A DNA stretch of 64,000 bases from Bacillus yapensis (GTDB taxonomy: Bacteria > Bacillota > Bacilli > Bacillales > Cytobacillaceae): contig NZ_SUND01000007.1 of NCBI RefSeq assembly GCF_005280205.1, positions 124,001 to 188,000 of the forward strand. Direction: 5' to 3'. Below, piece after piece: positions 16,518 to 24,965 of this stretch. The notes beneath the pieces are model-generated. The model saw nothing but the letters and a program-made list of their open reading frames with translations, made no database searches and was not told the origin of the DNA. Numbering within the stretch: position 1 is the first letter of the stretch; every line of letters starts with the position of its first letter. The position numbers and the translations under genes were made by a program.

Positions 16518-16844
16518 CTACTGACGTGGAGCCCAAAGCATAATTGAAACGCCAATTAGACAGATAACCGCCCCTACCCAATCGTATGTATCGGGTGTTT
16601 TCTTATCAATTCCCCAGCCCCACAAAACTGAAAGAATAATGAAAACTCCGCCATAAGCAGCATACACTCTCCCGAATGAAGGGAATTTTTGCAGAGTTGG
16701 TATGATTCCGTACAGAACTAAAATAAGTCCCCCAATAATTCCATACCAATATGGTTTCCCTTCACGCAACCATAGCCATACTAGATATCCACCACCAATT
16801 TCTGCGACTCCTGCAAGTATGAATAAAATTATCGTATAAGTCAT
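16518..16844 (-). CDS. YnfA family (UPF0060) small membrane protein
   Basis: A 108-residue four-helix membrane protein. It carries the full YnfA signature: [17 protein letters not shown] at the first helix, [16 protein letters not shown] in the third, and a C-terminal [17 protein letters not shown]. YnfA proteins resemble the small multidrug resistance fold and are suspected exporters, but the substrate is not established. It lies 12 bp downstream of the DUF1835 gene, so it belongs to the same transcript. Confidence 0.92.
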   Translation of the reverse strand: MTYTIILFILAGVAEIGGGYLVWLWLREGKPYWYGIIGGLILVLYGIIPTLQKFPSFGRVYAAYGGVFIILSVLWGWGIDKKTPDTYDWVGAVICLIGVSIMLWAPRQ

Positions 16845-16856
16845 GACTCACCTTTT

Positions 16857-17684
16857 CTAAACTAGTTTTATGCTGTAGTATCTCATTGCTTCTAAACTAC
16901 CTTCCTTTACGAAAACGCCCTTTTCAATTAGCTTCCTTAAACGATATTCTAGGAATACATCTCCCACATATTGGTCTAAATAGCCGAGCACCTCTCCAAT
17001 TAATCTTGCAGATTTCATAAAGTCCTTTGTCTTTTGTTTACTATGTAATTTTTTGGCCTTGCTTATGATAAATTCGTCATAATAATCATCAGGAACACTA
17101 TGTATTCTCCCATTACGCCAAATCCTTAATGTTTCTTGATTAGCCGACAAAGTTAACCATTCTTTCTCCAGAGCTTCTCGATCATGGTCTGTTAAATATT
17201 TTCCATGCCCTTGTTCAAAAATTGATTGAAGCTTTTCAGGGAGAATCTCTCCTGTATTCAATGGTGTATATTTCACTTTTTTCACCTGAAAAAGGTCTTC
17301 ATATGCTTGTGCCGTATTGACCATGGTGATATCAATATTTTTATCTTTTAGTAGATACACAACAAACCGCAATCCGGTTTGTTCATGTGCGTTCTCAGAA
17401 GTCCATATTGTGATATGCGCGCCATCAGGGAGCGTATTTATTTGCTGTATAGTTTTTGTAAATTGTTGTTCAAACTCGTATAATTCACCATTTTCATCTG
17501 AAAGACATTTTTTCATCCAATCAAATCTGGATTCTCTCCCCTTTTTCTCATGTAACTCATAGATCTGCCCAATAGAAAATGTATCCCAAAAAGAAATAAC
17601 TCTTTCCTTTTTATCCAACCCCTTTTCCCTTAAAACCCAACTAAGGCTCCCTGAAGCTAACGCATCAAATAGAATATGGCTCAT
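16857..17684 (-). CDS. DUF1835/DUF3658 domain protein
   Basis: A 275-residue cytoplasmic protein matching the DUF1835 plus DUF3658 family found in Bacillaceae. The N-terminal part has the pattern HILFDALASGSLSWVLREKGL followed by VISFWDTFSIGQIYEL. The middle segment is THIT-type (HITIWTSENAHEQTGLRFVVYLL), and the C-terminal part contains a winged-helix-like stretch (DEFIISKAKKL...). No catalytic motif is clear. It starts inside the last codon of the upstream small membrane gene (ATGA overlap) and is 12 bp before ynfA. Function unknown. Confidence 0.8.
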   Translation of the reverse strand: MSHILFDALASGSLSWVLREKGLDKKERVISFWDTFSIGQIYELHEKKGRESRFDWMKKCLSDENGELYEFEQQFTKTIQQINTLPDGAHITIWTSENAHEQTGLRFVVYLLKDKNIDITMVNTAQAYEDLFQVKKVKYTPLNTGEILPEKLQSIFEQGHGKYLTDHDREALEKEWLTLSANQETLRIWRNGRIHSVPDDYYDEFIISKAKKLHSKQKTKDFMKSARLIGEVLGYLDQYVGDVFLEYRLRKLIEKGVFVKEGSLEAMRYYSIKLV

Positions 17685-17950
17685 TTATGCACTTCCCCTT
17701 TCAACCGCTCAAAATCTTTTCGGATACATGCTTGTTTGAGTCTTCTTGTCTTTATGAAATATTCAATATCGGAAAAATTATCATATGAAAGTTGAATATG
17801 ATAATAGTTTATGTACTCAAGTACTGAAAAAACATAAATAAAACATGTCATGGATAACCCTACTATAGGAAGTGACGTAGCCCATAGTAGAAAATCAAGA
17901 ACAAAAACCATTGGTGTAATAATTATCAATTCAATATTCCATTTTTTCAT
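17681..17950 (-). CDS. Small two-helix membrane protein
   Basis: An 89-residue protein with two hydrophobic helices (about residues 8-25 and 31-48) and a charged cytoplasmic tail (KTRRLKQACIRKDFERLKGEVHK). It overlaps the following DUF1835 gene by 4 bp, so the two are translationally coupled. No family is recognised. The coupling suggests it works with the DUF1835 protein at the membrane. Confidence 0.65.
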   Translation of the reverse strand: MKKWNIELIIITPMVFVLDFLLWATSLPIVGLSMTCFIYVFSVLEYINYYHIQLSYDNFSDIEYFIKTRRLKQACIRKDFERLKGEVHK

Positions 17951-18016
17951 TATTCTTAAGTACTGAACGAGCCTGCGTGGAGTAACAGAATTATTCTCGT
18001 TTTTTAGCCGTTTCCA

Positions 18017-18214
18017 TTATAAATACCAATACATGGTTCCCTGAGTTAGTAGAAACTCTAGTAGAAAAAATGAAAACCAAAAAGAATAAAGGGAATACAA
18101 TCTTAAATTAGGATAGGCCCTATTTAATAGGAAACTTACAATGATAAAAACAAAAATGGCCATGAACTCTCCAGTATAAAGGTAGGAAAGTCTTCTTTCT
18201 ATTTTTGATTTCAT
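18017..18214 (-). CDS. Small membrane protein
   Basis: A 65-residue protein with two predicted transmembrane helices (about residues 17-31 and 39-55). The start at 18214 has GGGGGAG at good spacing; the longer open frame from 18253 contains that site. It lies 66 bp upstream of the two-helix gene on the same strand and has a similar size and topology, so it may be a diverged relative. Function unknown. Confidence 0.6.
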   Translation of the reverse strand: MKSKIERRLSYLYTGEFMAIFVFIIVSFLLNRAYPNLRLYSLYSFWFSFFLLEFLLTQGTMYWYL

Positions 18215-18440
18215 GTACTCTCCCCCATTTATAAGAACTCGCAATTCCCCCATTTTTCCGTATTGGTTCCACAGGAATAATATACCATTTATATCAATCG
18301 TAAAAATAGGTCCATTTTATTAAAAGATAATAATTATTCACACTAGATTTTCGTGAAAAAAGCTTGAAAAGATAAGGATTTTCCATAGTATTCATTTGAA
18401 TTTAATTATTCTTAAAAGATATTTTTTTCGAAAAAAGTGT
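18215..18440. other. Intergenic, AT-rich, no gene seen
   Basis: No open frame with a ribosome site. It contains a GATAATAATTATTC palindrome (18326-18339) resembling half of a Fur/PerR box, which may be chance. Confidence 0.6.
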
Positions 18441-18469
18441 TTGACTTACATCAGGATATGAGATAAATT
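18441..18469 (+). promoter_or_regulatory. Promoter of the SAM-riboswitch operon
   Basis: -35 TTGACT (18441-18446), 17-bp spacer, -10 TAAATT (18464-18469), placing the start about 30 bp before the riboswitch. Confidence 0.6.
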
Positions 18470-18502
18470 TAGAACCAAGTTAAAAACCGAATACGCAAAA
18501 CT

Positions 18503-18609
18503 TTCTTATCAAGAGAGGTTGAGGGACTGGCCCTATGACACCTCGGCAGCGGAATCCTTTGGAGACTGTGCCAAATCCAGCAAGCTAAAAAAGCTTGAAA
18601 GATAAGAAG
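18503..18609 (+). ncRNA. SAM-I riboswitch (S-box)
   Basis: The conserved S-box core is present in order: P1 strand TTCTTATC, AGAGAGGTTGAGGGACTGGC, CCTATGACACCTCGGCAGC, GTGCCAAATCCAGCAAGC, a small hairpin, GAAAGATAAGAAGAG closing P1. It controls the met transport operon that follows: high SAM favours termination. Confidence 0.96.
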
Positions 18610-18636
18610 AGAGTCCTTTTATGGTTGCAATTACAT

Positions 18637-18670
18637 GCCCTCTTCTTTCTTTCAAAGAAGAGGGCTTTTT
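18637..18670 (+). terminator. SAM riboswitch expression-platform terminator
   Basis: A perfect 12-bp stem, GCCCTCTTCTTT (18637-18648) with AAAGAAGAGGGC (18654-18665), followed by five T, 28 bp before metN. Confidence 0.93.
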
Positions 18671-18698
18671 ATTTGCCTGAAATTAGGAGATGAAAACC

Positions 18699-19730
18699 AT
18701 GATAGAATTTCAGAATTTGAAGAAAGTGTACGAGAGTGGTGGACAACAGGTTCACGCACTCAATGGAATAGACTTAAAAATCAATAAGGGAGAAATATTT
18801 GGTGTTATCGGCTTCAGCGGCGCTGGTAAAAGTTCTTTGATTCGCTGCGTGAACTTACTCGAACGGCCAACATCGGGAAAAGTCATTGTCGATGGGCACG
18901 AACTTACTTCCCTTTCGGTAAAGGAAGTACGTGAGATTAAGAAAAACATCGGAATGGTTTTCCAGCATTTTAATCTACTAAACTCAAAAACAGTCTTTGC
19001 GAATGTGGCAATGCCGCTCACATTAGCAAAACTTCCTAAGGAACAAATCAAAAAGCGTGTTCTCGAGTTACTTGAGTTTGTTGGATTAGAAGATAAAGCA
19101 GACAATTATCCAGACCAACTATCTGGTGGACAAAAGCAGCGAATTGGAATCGCCAGAGCCCTAGCGACTCAACCCTCTATCCTACTTTGTGATGAGGCAA
19201 CCTCTGCATTAGACCCACAGACGACAAGTTCAATTTTACAGCTATTGAAAAAAATCAATAAAGAATACAACATCACGATTTTAATCATCACGCACGAAAT
19301 GTCCGTGATTCGAGAAATCTGCGACAAAGTAGCGGTTATCGAAGGTGGAGAGATTATCGAAGAAGGCTCCGTATTTGATGTCTTTTCTTCTCCAAAAACA
19401 CAAACAGCCAAAAACTTTGTTAGCACGGTCATGAATGACCAGCTTCCTGACTCCATCAACGAATTGATTCAGAAACATAAAGGCAAGCAAAAGATTTTCC
19501 GAATTAATTTTGTCGGCAACTCTGCTGGTCAGCCTTTGCTCTCAGAATTAGCAAAGAAATTTGATATCGATATCAATGTACTGTTTGGCAATATTACAGA
19601 GCTACAGGGTACCCCTTTTGGAAATCTCATTGTTGAGTTCCAAGGAACAGATGAAGAAATCAAAAAAGTACTGGCATATGTCAACGAGAAGAATATCAGC
19701 ATAAAGGAAGTGATCGCACATGCTAGTTAA
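18699..19730 (+). CDS. metN: Methionine ABC transporter ATP-binding protein
   Basis: A 343-residue ATPase. The Walker A is GFSGAGKSS, the ABC signature LSGGQKQR, Walker B ILLCDEATSALDP and the switch His ITHEMS. A C-terminal NIL (ACT-like) regulatory domain occupies about residues 265-343 (IFRINFVGNSAGQPLLSELA), which binds methionine for trans-inhibition. The start at 18699 has AGGAG at 9-nt spacing; the in-frame ATG at 18690 overlaps that site. It overlaps metI by 11 bp. Import of methionine (and probably D-methionine or sulfoxide) is controlled by the S-box upstream. Confidence 0.95.
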   Translation: MIEFQNLKKVYESGGQQVHALNGIDLKINKGEIFGVIGFSGAGKSSLIRCVNLLERPTSGKVIVDGHELTSLSVKEVREIKKNIGMVFQHFNLLNSKTVFANVAMPLTLAKLPKEQIKKRVLELLEFVGLEDKADNYPDQLSGGQKQRIGIARALATQPSILLCDEATSALDPQTTSSILQLLKKINKEYNITILIITHEMSVIREICDKVAVIEGGEIIEEGSVFDVFSSPKTQTAKNFVSTVMNDQLPDSINELIQKHKGKQKIFRINFVGNSAGQPLLSELAKKFDIDINVLFGNITELQGTPFGNLIVEFQGTDEEIKKVLAYVNEKNISIKEVIAHAS

Positions 19731-20370
19731 CTCCGAGCAAATAATTGAAGCCATAATCGAAACCATCCAAATGGTCTCCTTCTCACTCTTATTCTCAGCC
19801 ATCCTTGGCATTCCATTAGGAATTTTGCTGGTTGTGACAAGAAAGGGACACTTACTTGAGAATGTAGTAATTTTCAATGTACTAAACGGTATTATCAATA
19901 TCTTCCGTTCTGTCCCGTTCATCATTTTATTGGTGGCGATGATTCCGGTCACGAGATTCATCGTTGGTTCATCTATTGGAACGGCAGCAGCAGTTGTCCC
20001 ACTTGTCTTTTATGCAGGTCCTTATATTGCAAGATTAGTAGAAAACTCTCTACTAGAGGTCGATCCTGGTGTACTTGAAGCAGCCGAAGCAATGGGTGCA
20101 ACACCATGGCAAGTTATTTCAAAGTTCCTTTTACCAGAAGCTCTTAGCTCCCTTGTCCTTGCACTTACGATAGCAACAATCGGTCTTGTTGGAGCATCAG
20201 CGATGGCAGGGGCAGTTGGTGGCGGCGGAATTGGTGATTTGGCCATCACTTATGGCTACCAACGTTTCGATACGATTACGATGTTCATTACCGTAGCTAT
20301 TCTGATTGTCATCGTGCAAGGTCTACAATCATTAGGCAATATATTAGCAAAAAAAATTAGAAGAAGATAA
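19720..20370 (+). CDS. metI: Methionine ABC transporter permease
   Basis: A 216-residue MetI-type permease with five or six transmembrane helices. The EAA coupling loop is EAAEAMGATPWQVISKFLLPEAL, and the nearby GAVGGGGIGDLAITYGYQRF is characteristic of MetI. GGAAGTG precedes the ATG, which lies inside the end of metN; metQ follows 16 bp later. It forms the membrane channel of the MetNIQ importer. (B. subtilis calls this gene metP.). Confidence 0.95.
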   Translation: MLVNSEQIIEAIIETIQMVSFSLLFSAILGIPLGILLVVTRKGHLLENVVIFNVLNGIINIFRSVPFIILLVAMIPVTRFIVGSSIGTAAAVVPLVFYAGPYIARLVENSLLEVDPGVLEAAEAMGATPWQVISKFLLPEALSSLVLALTIATIGLVGASAMAGAVGGGGIGDLAITYGYQRFDTITMFITVAILIVIVQGLQSLGNILAKKIRRR

Positions 20371-20386
20371 TTAGGAGGAAAACAAC

Positions 20387-21214
20387 ATGAAAAAGCTATT
20401 ATTATCCATCATTATTTTTGCATTAGCAGCATTTGCAGTCGGATGCTCATCTGACGCAGCAGGTAAAGACACAACAAAAGTGAAATTAGGAATTAGCGGT
20501 ACAGATACACGCATCTGGGATTTTATCTCTGAAAAAGCTGAAAAAGAAGGCATTGAAATTGAACTGGTCAAATTCTCTGATTACGTCGCTCCAAACACTG
20601 CACTGGCAGAAGGCGAATTAGATGTAAATGCATTCCAAACGGTTGCCTACTTTGACGTGTTTATTAAAGAACATAATCTTGACTTAGTGCCAATTGCCAC
20701 AACCGTTTTAGCACCAATGGGTATTTACTCTGACAAGTACAAAGATGTAAAAGACATTCCTGATGGTTCAAAAATTGCCCTCCCGAATGATGCATCTAAC
20801 CAAGGACGCGCTCTATTACTTCTTCAAGAAGCAGGGCTAATCGGTTTACCAGAAGACTTCGATCCAAATGGCAATGTGAAACAAGTGACAGATAATCCGC
20901 ATAACTTTGAGTTTGTTGAAGTCGTACCAGCACAAACACCAAGAGTATTGCCAGATGTTGCTGCTTCTCTAATCAACAACGGAATTGCACAAGATGCGGG
21001 GCTTACACCTCTAAAAGATGCTATTTACTATGAAGGCGAAACAGCAACTCCATACATCAATATCATCGCTACAAGAGCAGAAGACAAGGATAACAAAACG
21101 CTTAAGCGTATCACAGAGCTTTACCAAGAGGAAGATACGGCTGAATTTATCGAGAAAGAATATGATGGTAATTTAATTCCGACATTTGTTCCATTAGAAA
21201 ATATCGGTTGGTAA
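20387..21214 (+). CDS. metQ: Methionine-binding lipoprotein
   Basis: A 275-residue NlpA-family substrate-binding lipoprotein. Signal peptide with lipobox FAVGC (C20). The body carries KVKLGISGTDTRIWDFI, DYVAPNTALAEGELDVNAFQT and IALPNDASNQGRALLLLQEAGLI, which are family features. It captures methionine outside the membrane for MetNI. TTAGGAGG precedes the ATG. A strong hairpin without a T-run follows the gene (21223-21253). Confidence 0.95.
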   Translation: MKKLLLSIIIFALAAFAVGCSSDAAGKDTTKVKLGISGTDTRIWDFISEKAEKEGIEIELVKFSDYVAPNTALAEGELDVNAFQTVAYFDVFIKEHNLDLVPIATTVLAPMGIYSDKYKDVKDIPDGSKIALPNDASNQGRALLLLQEAGLIGLPEDFDPNGNVKQVTDNPHNFEFVEVVPAQTPRVLPDVAASLINNGIAQDAGLTPLKDAIYYEGETATPYINIIATRAEDKDNKTLKRITELYQEEDTAEFIEKEYDGNLIPTFVPLENIGW

Positions 21215-21222
21215 TGAATTTT

Positions 21223-21253
21223 AGAGGTTTTTGCTCCTAGAGCAAAGACCTCT
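21223..21253 (+). terminator. Hairpin between metQ and the M20 peptidase gene
   Basis: AGAGGTTTTTGCTC (21223-21236) pairs with GAGCAAAGACCTCT (21240-21253), 14-bp arms with a small internal mismatch. No T-run follows, so it may stabilise the metNIQ mRNA end or attenuate rather than stop transcription. Confidence 0.5.
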
Positions 21254-21274
21254 CTATAAATGGAGGAGAAACCA

Positions 21275-22468
21275 ATGACAGCATCATTAAAAGAAACGAT
21301 TATCGCCAACGTTGAAGATAACAAAGAGTTATATTTAGAAACTAGTCATAAAATCCACGAAAATCCTGAAATCGGTAATGAAGAGTTCTTTGCTTCTTCC
21401 CTTCTAACAGAACTCCTTGAAAAAGAAGGCTTTGCATTAGAAAAAGCAGTAGCAGGACATGAAACTTCCTTTGTCGCTCGTAAAAGATCGGATAAGCCGG
21501 GCCCATCGATTGCTTTTTTAGCAGAATACGACGCTCTTCCTGGTATTGGCCATGCTTGCGGACATAACATCATTGGAACAACTAGTGTGGCAGCTGCAAT
21601 CGCATTAAGCAAAGTCCTAGATGAAACTGGCGGTGAGGCAGTTGTGTTTGGTACTCCTGCAGAAGAAGGTGGACCAAACGGCAGTGCAAAAGGAAGCTTT
21701 GTCAAACATGGTTTAGTAGAAGGAATCGATGCTGCCCTCATGGTGCATCCAAACAGCGAAACAAGATTGACTAGTCCATCACTAGCTGTTGACCCTCTTG
21801 ATTTTGAATATATCGGAAAGCCAGCACATGCCGCAGCTTCTCCACACGAAGGCATCAACGCGTTAGATGCGGTCATTCAATTATTTAATGGAATTAATGC
21901 TCTTAGACAGCAACTAACAGATGATGTCCGCATCCACGGAATCATTACCCATGGTGGGGATGCACCAAACATTATCCCTGAATATGCAAAAGCGAGATTT
22001 TTCATTCGCGCTGCAACGAGAGCAGGCTTGAACGAAGTTACACAAAAGGTAAAAGCGGTCGCAAAAGGTGCAGCATTGGCAACAGGTGCTAAACTAAACA
22101 TCATCGCTTTCCAAAACGAAGTGGATAATCTCCTTCTTAATAAAAGATATGATGCGATTTTTAAAGAAGTGGTCTCAGAATTAGGAGAAAACGTATTGGA
22201 AGACCGAAAAGGAATCGGCTCAACGGATGCAGGAAATATCAGCCAAGTTGTACCAACCATCCACCCTTATATCAAAATTGGTACAAGCGACCTTATTCCA
22301 CATACAGTTCCATTTAGAGAAGCAGCTGCTTCTTCTAGAGGGGACCAAGCTTTAATTACTGGAGCAAAAGCACTTGCACTGACTGCATTAAGGCTTGTAA
22401 CAGAACCTAGTACCCTTGAAGAAATCAAAGCTGAATTTCAGGAGAAAAAAGTGGCAGAGGAAAAATGA
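21275..22468 (+). CDS. M20 family amidohydrolase/peptidase
   Basis: A 397-residue zinc-dependent hydrolase of the M20D (amidohydrolase) group. Metal ligands are suggested by GIGHACGHN (about residues 90-98), GTPAEEGGPNGSAKG, and H in AALMVHPN. The lid/dimerisation domain carries KPAHAAASPHEGINALDAVI. Such enzymes remove acyl or aminoacyl groups from amino acids. GGAGGAG precedes the ATG at 21275; the longer frame from 21260 includes that site. It is 60 bp after metQ on the same strand, so it probably shares the S-box transcript and may release methionine from an N-acyl or dipeptide form (inference). Confidence 0.85.
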   Translation: MTASLKETIIANVEDNKELYLETSHKIHENPEIGNEEFFASSLLTELLEKEGFALEKAVAGHETSFVARKRSDKPGPSIAFLAEYDALPGIGHACGHNIIGTTSVAAAIALSKVLDETGGEAVVFGTPAEEGGPNGSAKGSFVKHGLVEGIDAALMVHPNSETRLTSPSLAVDPLDFEYIGKPAHAAASPHEGINALDAVIQLFNGINALRQQLTDDVRIHGIITHGGDAPNIIPEYAKARFFIRAATRAGLNEVTQKVKAVAKGAALATGAKLNIIAFQNEVDNLLLNKRYDAIFKEVVSELGENVLEDRKGIGSTDAGNISQVVPTIHPYIKIGTSDLIPHTVPFREAAASSRGDQALITGAKALALTALRLVTEPSTLEEIKAEFQEKKVAEEK

Positions 22469-22501
22469 GTATTTTTAGTATCCCAATAGAAAAAATTCTT
22501 A

Positions 22502-22507
22502 TATAAT
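22502..22507 (+). promoter_or_regulatory. -10 box of the guanidine-riboswitch operon
   Basis: TATAAT at 22502-22507, about 27 bp before the riboswitch; no convincing -35. Confidence 0.45.
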
Positions 22508-22533
22508 AGAAGCAATTTGATACCTTAAATGTT

Positions 22534-22626
22534 TTCTAGGGTTCCGCAAAGACTCATCTTTGGTCTGGTCCGAGAGAAAACTCACAGCATCAAGCTGTGT
22601 CACGGAGGGATAAAAGCCCGGGAGAA
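22534..22626 (+). ncRNA. Guanidine-I riboswitch (ykkC class)
   Basis: Conserved guanidine-I elements in order: TTCTAGGGTTCCG, TCTGGTCCGAGAG, a hairpin (CACAGCATCAAGCTGTG), then CACGGAGGGATAAAAGCCCGGGAGAA. It sits directly upstream of an SMR exporter pair, its usual target. Guanidinium binding prevents terminator formation. Confidence 0.95.
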
Positions 22627-22659
22627 GCTGGATTACCAGTATTCTCTCAGGGCTTTTTT
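22615..22659 (+). terminator. Guanidine riboswitch terminator
   Basis: AGCCCGGGAGAA (22615-22626, part of the aptamer) pairs with TTCTCTCAGGGCT (22642-22654), followed by six T. Shared use of the 5' arm makes aptamer and terminator mutually exclusive. Confidence 0.9.
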
Positions 22660-22679
22660 ATTTTTTGGAGGTGTTTTCG

Positions 22680-23021
22680 ATGAATCGAAACTGGATAAAG
22701 CTAATTTTCGCATCTATTTTGGAAGTGTTCTGGGTGATTGGATTAGCCCACTCACATGACGTATGGACATGGACTGGAACCATTATTGCCCTTATTATCA
22801 GCAACTATTTTATGATCACAGTCGGGCAAGTTCTACCTGCAGGAACCGTTTACGCCTTTTTTGTTGGTTTAGGCACGGCAGGTACGGTTATTTCGGAAAT
22901 TCTTTTCTTTGGAGAAGCTTTTAAATGGGAAAAAATCTTTTTAATTCTTCTATTATTACTTGGTGTTGTCGGCTTGAAATTGGTCACAACCAACAAGTCT
23001 GAGGAAGGAGCGAAAATCTAA
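22680..23021 (+). CDS. ykkC: SMR family guanidinium exporter subunit (YkkC-like)
   Basis: A 113-residue four-helix protein of the small multidrug resistance family. The essential Glu is in the first helix (FASILEVFWVIGLAHS), and GQVLPAGTVYAFFVGLGTAGTV and GEAFKWEKIF are family signatures. The longer length (113 against 104) matches the first member of the B. subtilis YkkC/YkkD pair. Behind the guanidine-I riboswitch, the pair should export guanidinium in exchange for protons. GGAGGTG precedes the ATG at 22680; the frame from 22665 is too long. Stop and next start overlap (TAATG). Confidence 0.92.
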   Translation: MNRNWIKLIFASILEVFWVIGLAHSHDVWTWTGTIIALIISNYFMITVGQVLPAGTVYAFFVGLGTAGTVISEILFFGEAFKWEKIFLILLLLLGVVGLKLVTTNKSEEGAKI

Positions 23022-23335
23022 TGGCGTGGTTATCTTTAATTTTGGCAGGATTACTCGAAGCATTTGGAGTTGCGATGATCAATCAATTGCAAGTAAAACG
23101 AAACTGGCAAACCATCGTTCTATTAGTGATTGGATTTGGTGCTAGCCTCTTGTTACTTGGTTACTCACTGAGATTTTTACCTATGGGCACAGCTTATGCC
23201 ATTTGGACAGGAATTGGTGTTGTCGGTGGTACACTGATTGGGATGATTTTTTATGGTGAATCGAAGGACTGGAGAAGATTGTTTTTTATTGCCTTGGTTC
23301 TATGTGCTGTCGTGGGATTAAAGCTAGTTTCCTAA
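23021..23335 (+). CDS. ykkD: SMR family guanidinium exporter subunit (YkkD-like)
   Basis: A 104-residue four-helix SMR protein. The conserved Glu lies in AGLLEAFGVAMINQL, and GYSLRFLPMGTAYAIWTGIGVVGGTLIG is the typical third-helix region. Its start overlaps the ykkC stop by one base, giving tight coupling. The two probably form a heterodimer. A perfect 12-bp terminator follows. Confidence 0.92.
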   Translation: MAWLSLILAGLLEAFGVAMINQLQVKRNWQTIVLLVIGFGASLLLLGYSLRFLPMGTAYAIWTGIGVVGGTLIGMIFYGESKDWRRLFFIALVLCAVVGLKLVS

Positions 23336-23339
23336 TTTA

Positions 23340-23370
23340 AATAGGCTCCCAAATTCAATGGGAGCCTATT
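23340..23370. terminator. Terminator after ykkCD, shared with the convergent phosphotransferase gene
   Basis: A perfect 12-bp stem, AATAGGCTCCCA (23340-23351) with TGGGAGCCTATT (23359-23370). Confidence 0.8.
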
Positions 23371-23400
23371 ATTTAAGATAATCAACTCTCTCAAAAGTTC

Positions 23401-24306
23401 TCAATCTTTCACCTGCAATGCTTGCATAGCCATTTGCATATACTCATCACTACCAGAAATCATCGCAAATTCTGCAATCCCCACTGGATACGCTGCTTCT
23501 ACTTCAATAATATGTTCTTTCATTTTTGGCCAAGCATTTCCACCAGCTTCTTTATAAGCTTCAATGAGTAAATCGAGCCCACCTTCTCCAAAAGTCTTAT
23601 AAAGCACTACAAAATCAGTAGCCACATCGGTTACTTTTGCTTCGGTCCAATCGATCAAACCTGTTACATTTCTGGCTTCATCAATCAGAATATGCCCAGC
23701 ATGTACATCCCCATGAATGAGACCTGTTTCTTTCGGCCATATTTGATCATTTTTAAGCCATGTCTGCCAGCGATTCCACAATTCATCACCAACACCCACT
23801 TTTTCTTTTACAGCATCCATACGTTCCTTCATGGACCTTCTTGCCTCTTCAGCAGTATGAACCGTCAATCCAGCTGCAAGTGCTTTTTCCTGTGGAACAT
23901 TGTGCAAAACTGCCAGCGCTTTTCCAAGTGTCTTGTAAAAGTTATCTGGCACATTGTTCAGATCGAGCTCCCACACATAATTCTGGATCTCGTGATCAAT
24001 CGTTCCTGCTGGTACCCCATTTAACTTCTTATAAGCAATCAATTCGTTTGTATAGATCGACCAATTTGGTGCTTGAAAAACAGTGATATTCTCATTCACC
24101 AAGTCTAAAGCTTTCTTCTCATCCTTCGTTCTTGGCATAACATCTTCACGTCTAGGAATGCGGAGCACCCATTCATTTTCCTGTTCATCACTTGCGAAAA
24201 CAGCTCGAAAATCTAAACCAGATTCATTAAATACCAAAGACTCTTCTTTTAAAATTAATCCGTTTTTTGCTGCAATTTCTAAAACTTCATTTTTCGTATT
24301 GCTCAT
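23401..24306 (-). CDS. Macrolide 2'-phosphotransferase-like kinase
   Basis: A 301-residue APH/choline-kinase-fold protein. Kinase motifs: N-lobe [26 protein letters not shown], catalytic loop [16 protein letters not shown] (HGD near residue 202), and metal-binding [12 protein letters not shown]. The N-terminal sequence and the [15 protein letters not shown] segment are closest to the Mph macrolide phosphotransferases, including the chromosomal YcbJ/MphK type of Bacillus. It would inactivate macrolides by phosphorylating the desosamine 2'-OH. It is 11 bp after the tetR gene, so co-transcribed and presumably controlled by it. Symbol withheld because subfamily assignment needs alignment. Confidence 0.82.
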   Translation of the reverse strand: MSNTKNEVLEIAAKNGLILKEESLVFNESGLDFRAVFASDEQENEWVLRIPRREDVMPRTKDEKKALDLVNENITVFQAPNWSIYTNELIAYKKLNGVPAGTIDHEIQNYVWELDLNNVPDNFYKTLGKALAVLHNVPQEKALAAGLTVHTAEEARRSMKERMDAVKEKVGVGDELWNRWQTWLKNDQIWPKETGLIHGDVHAGHILIDEARNVTGLIDWTEAKVTDVATDFVVLYKTFGEGGLDLLIEAYKEAGGNAWPKMKEHIIEVEAAYPVGIAEFAMISGSDEYMQMAMQALQVKD

Positions 24307-24317
24307 TTCATCACTTC

Positions 24318-24914
24318 CTAATCGTTTTTTGTCAGTTCGTTCGCGACTCCATTAAATAGAATGTCTTGAACTCGTGGATAAATCTCCTCACCTATATCCT
24401 TTTTATGAATCATCATCGCTAAAGAAGCTCGAATCACACCAGCAATGACTTCAACATCTTCATCTATTAAATGCTTTTGATTTTTCTCGATAAATTCCAT
24501 TAATGGAACAATACTTCTCAACGTCTTCGTTGCCGAAAACTCTGGACCTATCTTCCGAGACACCAGGTTATATTCTTCAAGATTGGTAATCAGTCTTTGT
24601 GTTAAGACATTGGATTCCAACGCAGCAGACATTTCCTGAAGGTAGACTTTTATTGCTTCATGCAAATCCTTTGCTTGTTCCACCATTGGCCAAATTCTTC
24701 TTTCTATTTCTTCTCCTTCTAAAACTAATAATTCTAAGTAAAGCTTTTCCTTTGACTCGAAGAAGACATAGAAACTACTTTTAGCAATCGAGACTGAAGA
24801 GGTTATTTCTTCAATCGATGTATTTTTTAATCCTTTTGCAATAAAGCACTGATGTGCAGCAATTATCATATCTTGCTTAATGCTTTCCTTTTCTGCATCC
24901 GTAAACTTTGGCAT
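24318..24914 (-). CDS. TetR family regulator of the phosphotransferase operon
   Basis: A 198-residue TetR protein. [58 protein letters not shown] (about residues 8-60). The ATG at 24914 has AGGTGATG at proper spacing; the frame upstream to 25031 has no ribosome site and overlaps the promoter. It heads the operon with the macrolide phosphotransferase. A perfect inverted repeat overlaps its own -10 box (24937-24965), so autorepression is expected, with the drug or a related molecule as possible inducer (inference). Confidence 0.9.
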   Translation of the reverse strand: MPKFTDAEKESIKQDMIIAAHQCFIAKGLKNTSIEEITSSVSIAKSSFYVFFESKEKLYLELLVLEGEEIERRIWPMVEQAKDLHEAIKVYLQEMSAALESNVLTQRLITNLEEYNLVSRKIGPEFSATKTLRSIVPLMEFIEKNQKHLIDEDVEVIAGVIRASLAMMIHKKDIGEEIYPRVQDILFNGVANELTKND

Positions 24915-24936
24915 TGAAACATCACCTCTCACAAAC

Positions 24937-24965
24937 ATAAAAACAATTTGTTGATTTGTTTTTAT
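24937..24965. promoter_or_regulatory. Operator candidate: 10-bp inverted repeat over the tetR promoter
   Basis: ATAAAAACAA (24937-24946) and TTGTTTTTAT (24956-24965) are perfect arms with a 9-bp spacer. The right arm abuts the -10 box. Confidence 0.65.

Noticed and set aside
18325-18339. Fur/PerR-like AGATAATAATTATTC
   Set aside because: Three mismatches to the 7-1-7 consensus in an AT-rich region and no iron or peroxide gene adjacent. Noted only.
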